DNA of 64,000 bases from Centroberyx gerrardi (GCF_048128805.1 NC_136010.1:28321980-28385979); one strand, 5' to 3'. Counted from the stretch's first letter, positions 19,060 to 31,095 are shown. The notes: generated by a model from the sequence alone, not told the origin. Translations and numbers: made by a program.

Positions 19060-19385
19060 AAAAAAAAATTTTTTTTTTATTACAATATTTTTATTATGCT
19101 TTTAAACACAAAACAGACAAATTCAACAATACACAGTGGCCACAAGAACTAAACATCTGACTTAGATCCCTGATACAAGTCATGGCTAATTTTGTGTTGG
19201 CCTGTGATCTCTGTCAAATTTATCATTGCAACCACATTGTTGAAGTTATTTACAATGGCCAAACTTTCTATTAGAAAATATAAAGTTTCTTAACAACTAA
19301 TGACTTGGGAAAGGACAAGCCTGGATTTGAACCCACAACCTATCACATGTGAGACATTTTACCTACTGAGCCAAACTCCTATTAC
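19060..19385 (-). mobile_element. tRNA-derived SINE-like element
   Basis: On the minus strand the head has an A-box-like TGGCTCAGTAGG and a B-box GGTTCAAATCC, spaced as in a tRNA gene, but the acceptor stem does not pair. It continues into an unrelated body and ends in AATAAA and an A-rich tail near 19060. This fits a SINE or retroposed tRNA-like transcript rather than a working tRNA. Confidence 0.5.
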
Positions 19386-19834
19386 AGTTTTATTGAGAAG
19401 AAGCTAACTAAAGGGAGAAATACTGTGGTACTGCAGCCAATGAACTTAAGAATCACATGGTTTCAAAACAGATATCTGCTGATTTAACCATTAATACATT
19501 TTGGCAACCAGTTGGCTACTGCCCAAAATTTTGATCACAACTTGAACATACCAGAATAATTTGGGAAACAAAATTGAATGGAAGCACTGTGTCCAATTTA
19601 CTTCACTTTCTGTTGGCAAATAGTCAAATATCACATCATATTTTATAAGCTATGATCTTAGTGCTCAGTGAGGCACAACATAACATGAATTGTGATGTCA
19701 TCAGTGTGTGTCTCTTGGTTCTTCTTAATGTCAGAAAACTGAACTCGGCTGTACAACCTTTAAAATATTAACGGAAACACTGGCCGGTCATCGGCAGTCA
19801 GCCAATCAGAGCTATCCAGTCTCTAGTCGGCCAA

Positions 19835-19972
19835 TCAGACGTCATCTTGCTCGGCTCGTTCCCTGGAGGAAATCCACCTGCTGACGATCACTTCCTGGGG
19901 AGAGAGGGAGAGAGAGAGATGGAAAGACTGACTATATAGCTGATAAATGATTAGGACCAACAGCTTATTTCT

Positions 19973-20010
<38 letters not shown>

Positions 20011-23000
20011 AGAGAAACAGACTCATTATTAACTGAACCGACTAAATATTGTCAGTGAGTACCTGAATACTGAGTCTCTGCAGACAGACAGGAGAGTCCA
20101 GCTCGGACTCTGATAGGTCGGCTGGATAGATGATGTAACACAGCATCAGCTCCTGGAACGGATTCAGGTAACGCCGTCAAACTCTGTGGCCAATCAGCAG
20201 ATGAGAAATGACAGAATAGAAATGAAAGTCGTTACCTTGGAGACATTGGCGGTGATCCTGCTGAGCGCCGCGAGAGAGCGCCAAGTGAACGGACGCAACG
20301 GCGAACCCCTGAACGCATCGCCGACCCTCTCTACTACTACTGAATAACTAGAGGAGGAGAGGAGAGGAGAGGGGAAGGGAGGGGAGGGGTGGAGAGGAGA
20401 GGAGAGGAGGAGAGGAGAGGAGAGGAGAAGAGAGGAGAGGAGGAGAGGAGGATTATCAGTTTATGAGTTTCCATGTTTGTTCCTGGTGAGTCTTCATCGC
20501 TTCTTCATCAGCCAATCAGCAGTCAAAATGTCATCTGATGAATGATGCTGCCCCCCCTCTGGACCAATCACTGACATGGTGACATCGTCTTACCTGGCGT
20601 GGTAGAAGGGCGGGCCTTTCCTGTACAGCACTACACACACACACACACAGACAGAGGACATCACTTAGTGAAAACTGGCCTGATCTTCATTAAATGAAGA
20701 TATAGAAAAGATGTTTGCTGTGTCTGTGTTTGTGTGTGTGTGTGTGTGTCATACTCAGGTCGGCTCCATATTTAGCCCCTCCTTTAGGGACCCACCCCTT
20801 GCTGCGGAAGTGATGGTAGGCGGCGTAGGAGCTGACGAAGTCCGGCTGGATGGACCGGAACTCCCTCCACAGCTGGATGATTGACAGGGGCTCCTGACCA
20901 ACCAGAGGGGAGAAGACAGACGGCTATTCGTATTATCTGAGCAGACGTTCCTGTTTAAACATGAAGCATCATCGCCCGCTCCTGCTGGATCCAGACTGAA
21001 CGGCACGTAGGAGATCGGCTCATTAAAATCTAGCTCAGTCAGCAGCCAGACTATTACCTGGTTGTGATGGACTGACAGGCAGCCGAGGCTGTAGACCAGG
21101 AAGAAGGCCTGGAGGAGCAGAGAGGGAAAATCACTCACATGCCATAGTCACACTGTAGCCACAATATTCACAATGCAGCCATGGTAGTCAAACTGTAACT
21201 ACTGCAGTGACAGCATTAACACCCTCCAGGCTTGTTACCTCCTCCAGGCTGAGCTGCAGGTACTCCGTCAGTCTGAAGGGAGTCCGCCTCACCTCCCTCC
21301 TCCCTCCTCCACACTGCATGGGACAGAAGGAGAGAAAACAGCTGGATGTTAATGTGCTGAAGCTCTGATCTGATTACAGTCTGATTGCAGGTAAATGCAG
21401 CAGGAAGGCGGGGCTTTATCTCTCGGTTTGACAAAGACGATTTAGACGAGGAGCTCACCTCTCCGTCGTCCTCTTTGTCAAAAACCACCAGGACATAACC
21501 AGACCCTGGATCCACCGGGTCAGGGTCGGGGTCTGTGTCAGGGTCGGGGTCAGGGTCAGAGTCGACGTGTGGGTCAGGGTCCAGGTCAGGGTCAGGGTCG
21601 GGGTTCTGGTCCTCTGGGTACGGCTCAGCCAGAGTGTCAAACCTGAGCAGAAAGAACATCACTTATCAATTCCGGTGGATTAGGCAATTTGGAAATTTGG
21701 AACCGGGACTACATTGGAACCGGTTCTCGATACCCAGCCCTAGTCATCAGACTGCTGGCTGAACTACCTGTGCTCTGTCAGCCTGCAGGCTCTCTTGGCC
21801 TCGGGCTCAACCTCTGACCCCGGCTGGAGCCTCTTCCTCCGGGGACAGGCTCCGCCCCCCGCCGCCTCCTGCCCCTCCTCCCTGTGTCCGTTCTCTCCTC
21901 CTCCCGCCTCCTTCCTCTGATCCGCCAGCTCCACTGGCTGAGACAGGCTGAGCAGCGTTTGACTGACAGCCTCCTCGTCCAATCCCTGGGCTGAGAGAGC
22001 TCCCCTCGCCCAACTCAGCAACTCCTCATACCTGGAGGAGAGGAGGAGAGGAGATTGTTAAAACACTGTAATGTCAGTCCTTTACAAATAAAATTATCAT
22101 CATAATTATTGTATTATTAGAACAGACACAGGATGTGATTGATTACTGACCTGGAATGTGAGATGACAGGAAGAAACAGACCGCCATATTCTGTAACACA
22201 GGACAGAGGCTAGCTGGTTATCATTATTATTATTAGTAGTAGTAGTAGCAGCAGTAATAGCAGTTATAATACGTTGTTGCAGTTGTTTTGGTTACTGTTG
22301 TTGTTGTTTTTGTCTAAACTCACCCTCCCATTGGTTGGAGATACTGTGGTCTGGTCTGGCTCTGGACAGAATGCCTTTACCAAAGTAACCCTGAAATACA
22401 GATCACATCAGATTTGATTAAATTCGATCCAATTACATCAGATAAAACTACTGATCCTGTGAATAAACTGGGTTGTTGTAATAAGATATAGCACAAAGTA
22501 ATAGGGTACAGCAGAGGAATAGAATAAAAGTAATAAAACAGAATATAGAAACAACACTGTTATTATATAAACATGCAGCTGACACTCTAATATGTCAACA
22601 GACTGGATTACTGACTGTATGGTTTATGGATTACTGACTGTATGGATTATGTATTACTGACTGTATGGACTATGTATTACTGGGTGTATTGATTACTGAC
22701 TGTAGTATTATGGATTACTGACTGTATTGATTACTGACTGTATGGATTATGGATTACTAACTGTTTGAAATCAGTATGGACTGCTTAAGTAACTCTGAAC
22801 TCCTAAATCTGAAATATAACTGTGAATATGAACAGAAGCAGGCGGTCAGACCTTGCTGTAGATCTGCTGGATGTGTGTGTGCTTGCAGACCAGTACGTGC
22901 TGGTTGACCAGTTCAGCCTGGAAACTGCTGGTCTGCTCCTCCTGGCTCCTCCTCAGAGGAAATGGAACCTCGTACTCCTCCTGAACCCTGCAGCGCCGCC

Positions 23001-23025
23001 GAGGAGCCTGGAACTCCGCCCACAT
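19835..23025 (-). CDS. tsen2: tRNA-splicing endonuclease catalytic subunit Sen2
   Basis: Twelve exons on the minus strand: 23025-22852, 22390-22324, 22190-22151, 22031-21768, 21642-21459, 21313-21239, 21108-21058, 20893-20755, 20630-20594, 20347-20236, 20152-20063 and 19894-19835, giving 430 residues (465 in human). The protein is one of the two nuclease subunits of the complex that cuts introns from pre-tRNAs. N-terminal landmarks are [15 protein letters not shown]. The C-terminal endonuclease fold has [24 protein letters not shown] and the catalytic triad Tyr334 (LMLYRKG), His342 (PFYHAS) and Lys381 (NVSK), with the same 8- and 39-residue spacing as human Tyr369, His377 and Lys416. The C terminus is [15 protein letters not shown]. 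Exon 5 encodes an acidic Asp-Pro repeat in the variable linker. In human this gene is on 3p25, not beside the 1p36 genes that surround it here. Confidence 0.96.
19976..20009 (+). repeat. (GT)n microsatellite
   Basis: About 17 GT units in the last intron of tsen2. Confidence 0.9.
20351..20450 (+). repeat. (GGAGA)n purine-rich tract
   Basis: Imperfect GAGGAGAGGAGAG repeats in the tsen2 intron directly before exon 10. On the transcribed strand it forms a C/T tract next to the acceptor TCTAG, so it also serves as a very long polypyrimidine tract. Confidence 0.85.
21520..21606 (-). repeat. Coding minisatellite (Asp-Pro repeat) in tsen2
   Basis: Tandem GGGTCA/GGGTCG hexamers on the plus strand encode alternating Asp-Pro on the minus strand, over about 30 residues of exon 5. 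The frame is kept because the unit is six bases. Confidence 0.85.
22601..22768 (+). repeat. ATTACTGACTGTATGG minisatellite
   Basis: Seven or so imperfect copies of a unit around GGATTACTGACTGTATGG, of variable length, in tsen2 intron 1. Confidence 0.8.
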
Positions 23026-23033
23026 GCTGCCTG

Positions 23034-23140
23034 GACCTGGATTGACCTGGTCTGTCCTGGACTGACCTGGTCTGTTCTGGATTGACCTGGTCTAACCTGA
23101 ACTGACCTGATCTAATCTGGTCTAACCTGGTCTGACCTGT
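23034..23140 (+). repeat. GACCTGGTCTG minisatellite
   Basis: Imperfect repeats of GGATTGACCTGGTCTG just upstream of the tsen2 start codon, inside its presumed leader or promoter. Confidence 0.8.
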
Positions 23141-23164
23141 AGCTGTCCTTAGCACCCCTCGAGC

Positions 23165-23376
23165 TATACTAGCCCTACATTAACCCAACACTAACCCTAT
23201 GCTAGCCCTGTAACAGCCCTGTACTAGCCCTGTGACAGCCCTACACTAACCCTATGCTAGCCCAATACTAGCCCTGTGACAGCACTACACTAGCCCTGTA
23301 CTAACCCTATGCTAGCCCTGTGACAGCCCTATACTAGCCTTGTGCTAACCCCATGCTAGCCCTACACTAGCCCTGT
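23165..23376 (+). repeat. CTAGCCCTGTGACAGCCCTA minisatellite
   Basis: Tandem units of about 10-11 bases built on TAGCCCTGT, TAACCCTAT and GACAGCCCT. It follows the previous minisatellite and lies upstream of tsen2. Confidence 0.8.
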
Positions 23377-23379
23377 GTA

Positions 23380-23650
23380 GACAGATGTTCTCCCTGTCAC
23401 CAGGCGCGCGGTCCCTCCTGTTCTCGCCCGGTTCAGTCTGTCGGTCTGTTCCTGTTAGTTTTCCTTTCAGTTGTTGTGATGCTCGTCGCTCCTCAGCCTG
23501 CAGGTAGAGCCATGGAGGTTTTATATGGCTCTGGTAGAGCCTAGAGCACGCTGCTTCCTGTCGCGGTGTCACCGTGTCTGTGTGTCCGGGTGAAACCGGC
23601 GGTCCGCTCTTTTGTTCCATCTGCTTCTGTTTGTTTTACAGCGGCCGGAG
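23380..23650 (-). promoter_or_regulatory. Likely tsen2 upstream region
   Basis: A GC-richer stretch between the minisatellites and the next mobile element, 360-620 bases upstream of the tsen2 ATG. No TATA box is seen. An open frame of 91 codons on the minus strand has no recognisable product. Assignment to the promoter is by position only. Confidence 0.3.
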
Positions 23651-23761
23651 AATAGCAGATGAAGCGCACTGCCGCCACCTGCTGGTCGACACTGCCAACC
23701 ATGATTTTATTCTGAATGTATGTCCTCCAGCAAGGAGATTCTGTTTTCGCCCTGCTAGTTA

Positions 23762-25234
23762 GTGTGCTTGCCGTAGGCAGAGCACACTCTTACTATCTTG
23801 CATACTTATTAGTCTTTTTATTCTTATTCTTCTTATGGACAAAAGTTTAGGATGCATCTCCTCCTACAGTTTTTACAGTACATAGACATATTAGACATCA
23901 AAATGTGCGGCTCATTGAGGAATCGTGTGCTGTTACTTTTCTAAGAGATCCATCATAAGCTCTTTGAGATATGAATGATTAAATGGCATTTTTAGACGCA
24001 ATACACACGCATTGTAAAAGGATGAGAACCTGAGAACCGTGTGGACTCAATCACAGGATCACAGAGCCAGAAATTTAAGTTTGGTTTTGTCCTTGTTTCT
24101 CCGCGGAGATCGGGAGGCTCCCACACAGTAGCTGAAGCTAAGGTAGAATCAGATCGGTATGGATGTATTTGGACTTTTATTCTGTATATTAAAAGTCTAG
24201 TGCAGAGTTTTTAATGGCTGGCTTGATGCATTTGGGACAGACGGACCGCGCGGCGGAGATCGGGAGGTACGTTAGCTGGTTTCTCACACACAGTAGCTGA
24301 ATCTAACTGAAGCTAAGGTACACACACAGAGTATGGTGGTTTCTGCGCGTCGGCCGACGCTTAACGGAGCTTCTCACGAGCTCAGTGTTTAAGCTAGAGC
24401 GGAGCTTTTTTTTATTAGCGGAAACTAGACATCCAGACGAATACATAGGTACCAGCCATGTTATGTAACATAGCTCCAAAGTCGGCGAAGTTTTTGACAA
24501 AGGTAAATGGGCATGACTATTTTCAAACGGGTCCCTTGACCTCTCACATCAAGATATCTGAATGGCTCAGTAGAACCGCAAGAGTCTTAGCTTTACAGCC
24601 ATATCTGACATATGTCAGCTACATAGGGTATATGAGCTCCAGGGTACTAAAGACACAGTGTTCTGCATGCAGTGAAAAGATGTTATTCTCGCCTTTTTTT
24701 CTTTCCCTATTTCTGCACACTGTGGTACCTAAACAGTCATGGAATTGTAGAAATTGGGTATGGCTACAAAGCTGAGACTCTTGTGAATCCAAAGAGCCCA
24801 ATTGCATTCATGTGTGATGAAATATGGCCTCATAGTAACCATTTCAATGTGATGACAGCATTTTTTTAAACTTGACCTTACTGTATAAAATGACATGAAA
24901 TGAAATGGTCGAGCTCATTCATGACAGTGCTTCGACACAGCCAGCAGATGGCGACAGAGACCATGAGTTCCGCACATGGGCTTTCTGTCAGCCTCGGCAC
25001 CGTCTTTGTGATGCGTTTAGGGTCCTTGGAAAGCTGGGAATCTGTAGTTTCGTTCGATACCAAACATGTTGCTGTGGAGTGATGAGAAAAGTTTCCCAGT
25101 GCCTTTGAACGCAACTGGCTCTGTTTACTGAGTCTAGTCTGTCAAAATGCTAACAATTGCAATGCTGCACCGCTTAGCAAAGCTAGTGAATGCCAAGTTT
25201 AAGGGCAGGGGCATTGCAAGGGCGGCAAGCACAC
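23762..25234. mobile_element. TIR element with TTA flanks (Harbinger-like)
   Basis: Ends GTGTGCTTGCCG and CGGCAAGCACAC are perfect inverted repeats, each bordered by TTA (23759-23761 and 25235-25237), the 3-base duplication expected of PIF/Harbinger elements. The 1.47 kb interior has no transposase frame, so it is non-autonomous. Family assignment rests on the duplication only. Confidence 0.5.
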
Positions 25235-25604
25235 TTAAATTTTCTTTAGAAAATTTTGCCTTTTCTAGTTACCTATATATCCTAGCAGGATATGTCAGAA
25301 CATATGAACAGATTTCCATGAAATTTGGTGGACAGATGATCAGATTTTATTTGTTTCCAGCCTGATGAGCAGCAGCTCCACTGATCAGGTGTCAGTTGAA
25401 AACCTCTTAGCTCCAGTGTTTCCCTGCTGTTTCCCTGCTGCTCTTTGGGTTTAGGAAACTTTTCCAAAACCTATTAGATAAAATAGGTTAAGATAGGTTA
25501 GATAGGTTAGGATAAAAATTTTTCTTAGTTCCTGAAAAGTCGACATTTTGGAGTTTTCACATGACAACAGTGATGTGTTAATAGCATATTTTATGAATAT
25601 GTGT

Positions 25605-25720
25605 TACTGTAAAATGAGATGAGATGAGATGAGATTAAACTTTATTGATCCTGAGGTAAACCTGGTTGTTGCAGCAACAAATAGTAACAGGATACAGTGA
25701 AGAAAAATAGAATATACAAC
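25605..25720 (-). mobile_element. LINE 3' tail with (ATCTC)n end
   Basis: On the minus strand it ends GGATCAATAAAGTTTAATC followed by ATCTC repeats, a common teleost LINE terminus. A related piece is at about 22470-22560, and a similar tail in plus orientation at 35265-35400. Confidence 0.5.
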
Positions 25721-26690
25721 TAATATACATAATAATACAACTAATAATTACAACACTAGAACATGTTAGGTAGACCTACAAGAATTAAAATTATGAAAAA
25801 TATAAGAATTACAGCATGTATGCAGGATATACAGAATAACAATAGTCAAACAAACTGAAACTTATTACTAACAGTTTCAGATCAATTTTCCAAAATAACA
25901 TTAGTAATAACAACATGGGGCAAGAACACATGCTCCATATCAGCCCTTTTCATTAGGCATATCCATCTTCTTTTATATTGTGCAAAAGCATTTTCAAACA
26001 GCATCATTGCAGAACTGGGGATGGTTTGGCTTGACAGACCATTTCCTCAACAGGTATGCAGCACCCGTGACATGCAGCCATCGAAACTCCATCTGCCATC
26101 TTGGATTTCTGGAAGGAGACAGCAATGAAAGTTGGACTACAGAGCAATAAATACTATAATAATATCTAATAATAATAATATAAAACTAAATCAAAAGCTG
26201 CTTTTAGCTGTATTACACTCCCAGTTAGCATGTGTAAAAACTTTTCTCTTTTCTTAATCCTTTGACAATGATTTTATGTGTGTGTGTGTGTATGTAGACT
26301 TTTGGGGTGGGGCTCTCTGTGTTATATGTAGTGTATGTCTATTTTCTCTGTCATATGTGTATATATTTGCTCTATGTGATTCCTGCATATGTATATTTTA
26401 TCAACTTAATATGTTTTTTTATAGTAGATTTGCACTTTTACCGTTTTTATGTAAAAGCACATTGACTTTACTTGTGTAAGAAATGTGCTATACCAATCAC
26501 TTTACTCCACTTTACCATGTCTTGTTCTGTTGTCTTTTGATATCATATTCAGTTACCTCTCTGGGAAACAAGTCGCCATTTCATTCCTCCTCTGCACAGT
26601 GGAAAATGAAAATGGTTTTGCCATCACATCATCGTCATCACCGGCATGACCAGGCCAAGATGTGAATATGTCTGCAAAATTGGAGAACAA
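25721..26690. other. Intergenic stretch, nothing recognised
   Basis: AT-rich sequence with a short (TG)n run at 26276-26290. No gene was identified. Confidence 0.45.
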
Positions 26691-26699
26691 TCACAGATG

Positions 26700-27290
26700 T
26701 GACCAACTTTGCTCGAGTCCCAAGTCAGTCACAAGTCTTGAGGCACAAGTCTCAAGTCAAGTCCCAAGTCTAAATGTAATTACCAAGTCAAGTCCAAGTC
26801 AAGTCCAAGTCATTAATGTCAAGTCTCAAGTCTAAATGTAGAACAGCAAGTAAAGTCAGAACAAATCAAGAGTCCAGTATCAATTTAATATCTTAAAGAA
26901 AACTAAATATCTAGGACTTTTCAAAGCAATATGGTTTTAATAGGATAAAAACTTGGTAAGAGCATCATGAGTTTGATTTCTATAATCAGTTTCAACTTCA
27001 ATAAATTCAATTATTCCATACAAATTCAGAAAACAGAATTTAAATTCAGTCGTCTGCTGGAACAAATCTCACCACTTTCAATCTGAGTCATTTACACAAA
27101 CACAAGATCTCAAGTCAAGACTTTAGAAACCTTTTCAAGTCATCAAAGTACAAGTCAGAGTCAAGTCCCAAGTCAGCAGAACCCAAGTCAAGTCTCAAGT
27201 CTTCTCTTCATGCATCAAGTCAAGTCTCAAGCAATTAAAACTGTGACTCGAGTCCGAGTCATGTGACTCGAGTCCCCACCTCTGGAAAAC
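26700..27290 (-). repeat. ACTTGAGACTTGACTTGG interspersed repeat, copy B
   Basis: Reverse complement of the unit at 2290-2835, including its non-repetitive core. It is slightly longer at the outer end, with GACTCGAGTCACATGACTCG. Confidence 0.75.
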
Positions 27291-27599
27291 ATGACAGAAA
27301 CATACAAGCCTTGCAGAGAAAGAAATGAGGATGGAAGCTATGTGCATTTCTTGGGAAAACATGTCACTTACCTGAATTTGTGGTCAAGTACAGCCTGTAG
27401 AACAGACTTTCATGGTTTCAGGTTTCATCTATGGAACCTGCACACCAAGGGGAACCACCTTCCTTAAGCCCTTGGATGGAGATGAAACGCTGATATTCAC
27501 CAAAGCTGAGGTTACTTCTCTAGTCAACTATGTAGTCCAAAGTATCCTGGGACATACACGTGCTGTTGTCAAAATGTTGACTCGCTAACTGAAAAGCTT

Positions 27600-28250
27600 G
27601 CCCTCGACCCGCTCTCTCGTGTGGAGAGGTGACATAAATCTCCATTCAAAAATTGGCCAGTGTAACATTGCTTTGCTTATCAACAAACATACTGGGGGTG
27701 GGAAAGTAATGGAACAACATATGATCAAGTAGCTAATAAGGAGTAGGGCCAGCCTTTGCCTTCAGAACAGCTTCAATCCTCGTTGGGATGCTGTCATGCA
27801 AATCCTCAACTGTGTGTTGTGGGATTTTCATGTGGCGTTTTGTCCACTCCCTGTACAATATAGAACCTCCTTGGTACAAACGTGGAAGAAGATGACTTAA
27901 GACATTTTACGCAAAGACGTAGTCGTTATGGAAAATTCAGCATATGGTGTCAACACTTGCAATAAAATAAACTGCTCGCTACGGCCCTCAAAGGTGTATT
28001 TTGGTGTAAGGTGACTGTGGCGAACCAACTATAAAAGCTGGAATTCCTACAATATGTCTTGTTAAAAGTGTATTGGATGTATGCCGAATTGAAGAGTGGC
28101 TCCTGATGACTTGTAAAAGGTCTCAAGTCATGTTCTACGAGGTGTGTATTTTGCCGAGAAGCAAGGTAACATTAAACTGCCACATTACTGAGTTGAGTTT
28201 GGCGTCAAATTCACTCCATACAACGGAGAACCAATCGTATCGGGCTTGGT
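27600..28250. mobile_element. Foldback MITE, GCCGAATT family, copy 2
   Basis: The left arm starts near CGCTCTCTCGTGTGGAGAGG and the right arm carries ATGCCGAATTGAAGAGTGGC. The two are separated by about 370 bases that include an unrelated fragment (27690-27850). Confidence 0.55.
27690..27852 (+). mobile_element. Transposon fragment nested in MITE copy 2
   Basis: The segment TACTGGGGGTGGGAAAGTAA through GCCTTTGCCTTCAGAACAGC resembles the terminal part of Tc1-like or related fish repeats. Only one end is present. Confidence 0.35.
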
Positions 28251-28490
28251 CGTCACAAGGCTCATAACAGCTTGGATGTGAGCGCGCACGAAGGCTCTTC
28301 TCCTCCACGCATAAGCCCGTTGTCGTCTGACCATCCCCCGCAGAAATGTCGCCCTTCTCCGCCTCAGGAACGATTGAATAAGGCAGTACAGTGTTAATAG
28401 TTGCGCGAAGGTTTCGTTTGATGGCTGAGTTAATAACATTAACTTGGCAAATTCACAGAGCAACATCTGCAGTGTGGCGCTGTCCGCCAT
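28185..28490 (-). pseudogene. Possible PIF/Harbinger N-terminal exon remnant
   Basis: A 101-codon frame begins MADSATLQMLLCEFAKLM and continues into a strongly basic stretch with RRRRATFLRG and AWRRRAFVRAHIQAV. Arg-rich, Leu-rich starts of this kind occur in HARBI1-like nucleases of fish transposons, but no catalytic domain follows, so the assignment is weak. It abuts the right arm of MITE copy 2. Confidence 0.3.
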
Positions 28491-28756
28491 GTTGAACGCA
28501 AAACGTAAACACTTCCCGCTTTTGTCGACGTTGTCCCAGTGACAGCCAATGACAGCCCATAGAGAAATGACAAATCAGGAAGTAGCCTATCTGTCATTTA
28601 TTTATTTATTTGTATTATTTATTTATTAGATTCATAGTACAGACATAAAAACAACAATAACATTGACAACAATAGAAAAATATATAATATATTCACAATA
28701 CTGTATGCTATCTCACAATACTGTATGCTATCAAAAAAGTTAAAAAAAAAAAAAAA

Positions 28757-29045
28757 GATATTGTTTGAATATATATTTCTGCTTCTTTTTTTTTGAAGAC
28801 CTGAATGTGAGACTTTACTTTGGCAAATTTACATTTATGAATACATTAATTAAATAGTATTCCTTTTTCCATGGTGTTGTACCTTGAAAAACCTAAACCA
28901 TATTTTCTAATGAAAGTTCAAAGTTATAGAGAATGTTATCAAGTACAGTACAAATCGGCGAATATCTTGCCACAATTTACGGGTACATTTCCAAAATAGA
29001 ACAGTCTGAGTTTGTGAATCACAAAAAACACAATTTACTGTGGAG
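28757..29045 (-). mobile_element. LINE-1 ORF2 C-terminal fragment
   Basis: On the minus strand, in-frame pieces read YFGNVPVNCGKIFADLYC and then IHKCKFAKVKSHIQVF followed by KKKEAEIYIQTI. This is the typical C-terminal end of fish L1-type reverse transcriptases (the HIHKCKF motif). It is frameshifted and truncated. Confidence 0.6.
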
Positions 29046-30160
29046 GCTTTAGTGTGCCAAACTAATTATTATAGACCAGTTCAGTGATTAGTTATTATTG
29101 ATTAATTAAAATACACGTTAAAAAAAAAAAGAAGTGATTAATTAAATTAACATTAAAATGATGCAGTGGAAAAACAAGTAATGAAATGTGTTTTATTATT
29201 CTGTCTTTAAATGATGAACAAATTACTGTATTTATGAATAGATTTGTACAATTATTTTTAAAAGGCTAAAAGGCAAGGCTAAAAACAAAGACATAACATT
29301 GATGCAGTGAAAAATTGTGCTTGTATATTATAGACCGTGCTGAGAAAGCCTGCTTATGAAAATTAGAAAGACAGGAACCTTTTCAATGTTCTAACTGCAA
29401 ACTAAGAAAAATTAAGAATAGAATTATATATAGAATACAATTAAGAATACAATTCCACATTGAAGATGGACTTTTTAAGAAATATTTGATCCAATTGACA
29501 ACATGAATGTGTTGTTCGGTGTATTGAAATCAGGACAGTTGAGACCCCCTTTATCATATTCACGATGACTGAGTTTTTATGTAGTGTTTTATTTTTCTAT
29601 AAAAATAAAAAAAAAGTAGCCTAGTTGTGTTTTGAATTATTTTACTATCAATATGCAATGATAGGGCAGCATATGTCAGCATAGAAATCCCCTTACCTTT
29701 TGTTCCACCTTTCAAAGACAAATCCCTCGAAATCTACTGGTTGAGTTTCTTTTGAGTATTTTCTGTAATTGGAATGAACTAGCTAGCTAGAATGAACTTC
29801 TAGCTTTTTGATCCTTTGTGACAGAAATCCCTATGTATGTAACAGTGTGTTTTACGAGAATGTTTGATATTTTTAACAATCTTCTAATAAAATGCATTTA
29901 TTATGCATTTTACACAGGCGATTGTGGCATTAATGACTTTTAACAAGGATCAATAAAATGTTTAATTTCAAATGAGAACATTTTGGAGTGTAGGCTTACT
30001 TTTATCTCTATGCTTACTTCACTGCTTTTGAATGGCGTGTGACCTGTGATATTTACCTACAAGGCACAATCATTTAGAAAACCATATACTCCGAAATTTT
30101 ATTTAGTTTGACGACACACTAAATCATATATTTCCAGAAGGAGTCAAGAAGGAACATTCC
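29046..30160. other. Intergenic stretch, nothing recognised
   Basis: Very AT-rich DNA leading to the cdk11 promoter. No open frame or repeat boundary was seen. Confidence 0.45.
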
Positions 30161-30164
30161 CATC

Positions 30165-30266
30165 GGTATCTCGCGCCTCTCTGCTGCAGGAAGTGATTGT
30201 TTGACGCCGGAACTAGTGCATTGAGACTTCCGGTGTTCCATAATACCGCGGAGCAGCATACTTCAG
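30165..30266 (+). promoter_or_regulatory. cdk11 promoter and 5' untranslated exon
   Basis: A GC-richer block holds two ETS-type motifs, GCCGGAAC and ACTTCCGGTG, and no TATA box. It ends in a good donor, CTTCAG|GTTAGT, at 30266. It would splice to the acceptor at 31768, just before the cdk11 ATG. The transcription start is not defined by the sequence. Confidence 0.5.
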
Positions 30267-30539
30267 GTTAGTTTAACCATCAGAAATTAACTTTCATTAC
30301 ATAGTATACCTAGGGTTTAACGAAAGCTACGGACACAATTCGAATTTCCTCTGTATATATGCTCCGCAGTTCATAATCATGTACAGAAGTTGTTTAGCGC
30401 CAGTCATTCATGCTAGTTTTCGCGTTTGCAAAACGTTGTAGGTAGCTAGCGCGCTAGCGCCAACTGCTCTACTCACAACAACAGCTAAGAAGTCACGCGC
30501 GCATCTCCCTTTAACTTGATATCCTGGCATATGCAGCTA

Positions 30540-31095
30540 TTTGACAATTCACCTCACGTATCTATCGGAGAAATTAGGTGTAACGAAGTAAACGACGTAT
30601 AACAATATCGCTGACTCCAACGGCCCTCTCCCCAAATGGCATAGTAAAGCAACGCACTGTACATTAGCTTAACTTTAGCCCCGAAACGTGCCCCACGCAA
30701 AACTTCTAGAACCTGACTTCAAACCATTTCTGAATCGTTTAAGACTGCGGTACTTCGACGCGAAAGTATACATCGTCATTTTAGGGTCCGCTTGCAAATT
30801 CGGCGAACATATGATCCACAAAGCAGCACTTTTTATCAACAAAATCTCAGCTATTAGAATTGGTTCACACGCCAACTTCTACGGTGTTTTCTGGTGGGAG
30901 AAGAGTGCGAATAAGAGGCCAATCGATTCTATAAATTTAGATTTTATTGAAGTAATTGCTGCTTGCGGTGTTAAATGTATGCCGAAAGGACGAGTGGCTC
31001 CTAACGATTCGTAAAAAATCTTAAGCCATGCTCTGCCATGTATGTACATCTGCCGATAAGCAAGGAAGCACAACATATTAATCACTGTGGGAGTT
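30540..31095. mobile_element. Foldback MITE, GCCGAATT family, copy 3
   Basis: It contains the family's central GAATTGGTTCACAC block and the right arm with TATGCCGAAAGG and CCGATAAGCAAGG. The left arm is strongly decayed and its limit is approximate. It lies in the first intron of cdk11. Confidence 0.5.

Noticed and set aside
19310-19385. Functional tRNA gene on the minus strand
   Set aside because: A and B boxes are present, but the acceptor stem does not pair and the copy runs into an A-tailed body, which fits a SINE.
23345-23620. 91-codon minus-strand frame as an upstream exon of tsen2
   Set aside because: The tsen2 N terminus already aligns from the ATG at 23025, and this frame has no similarity to the family.
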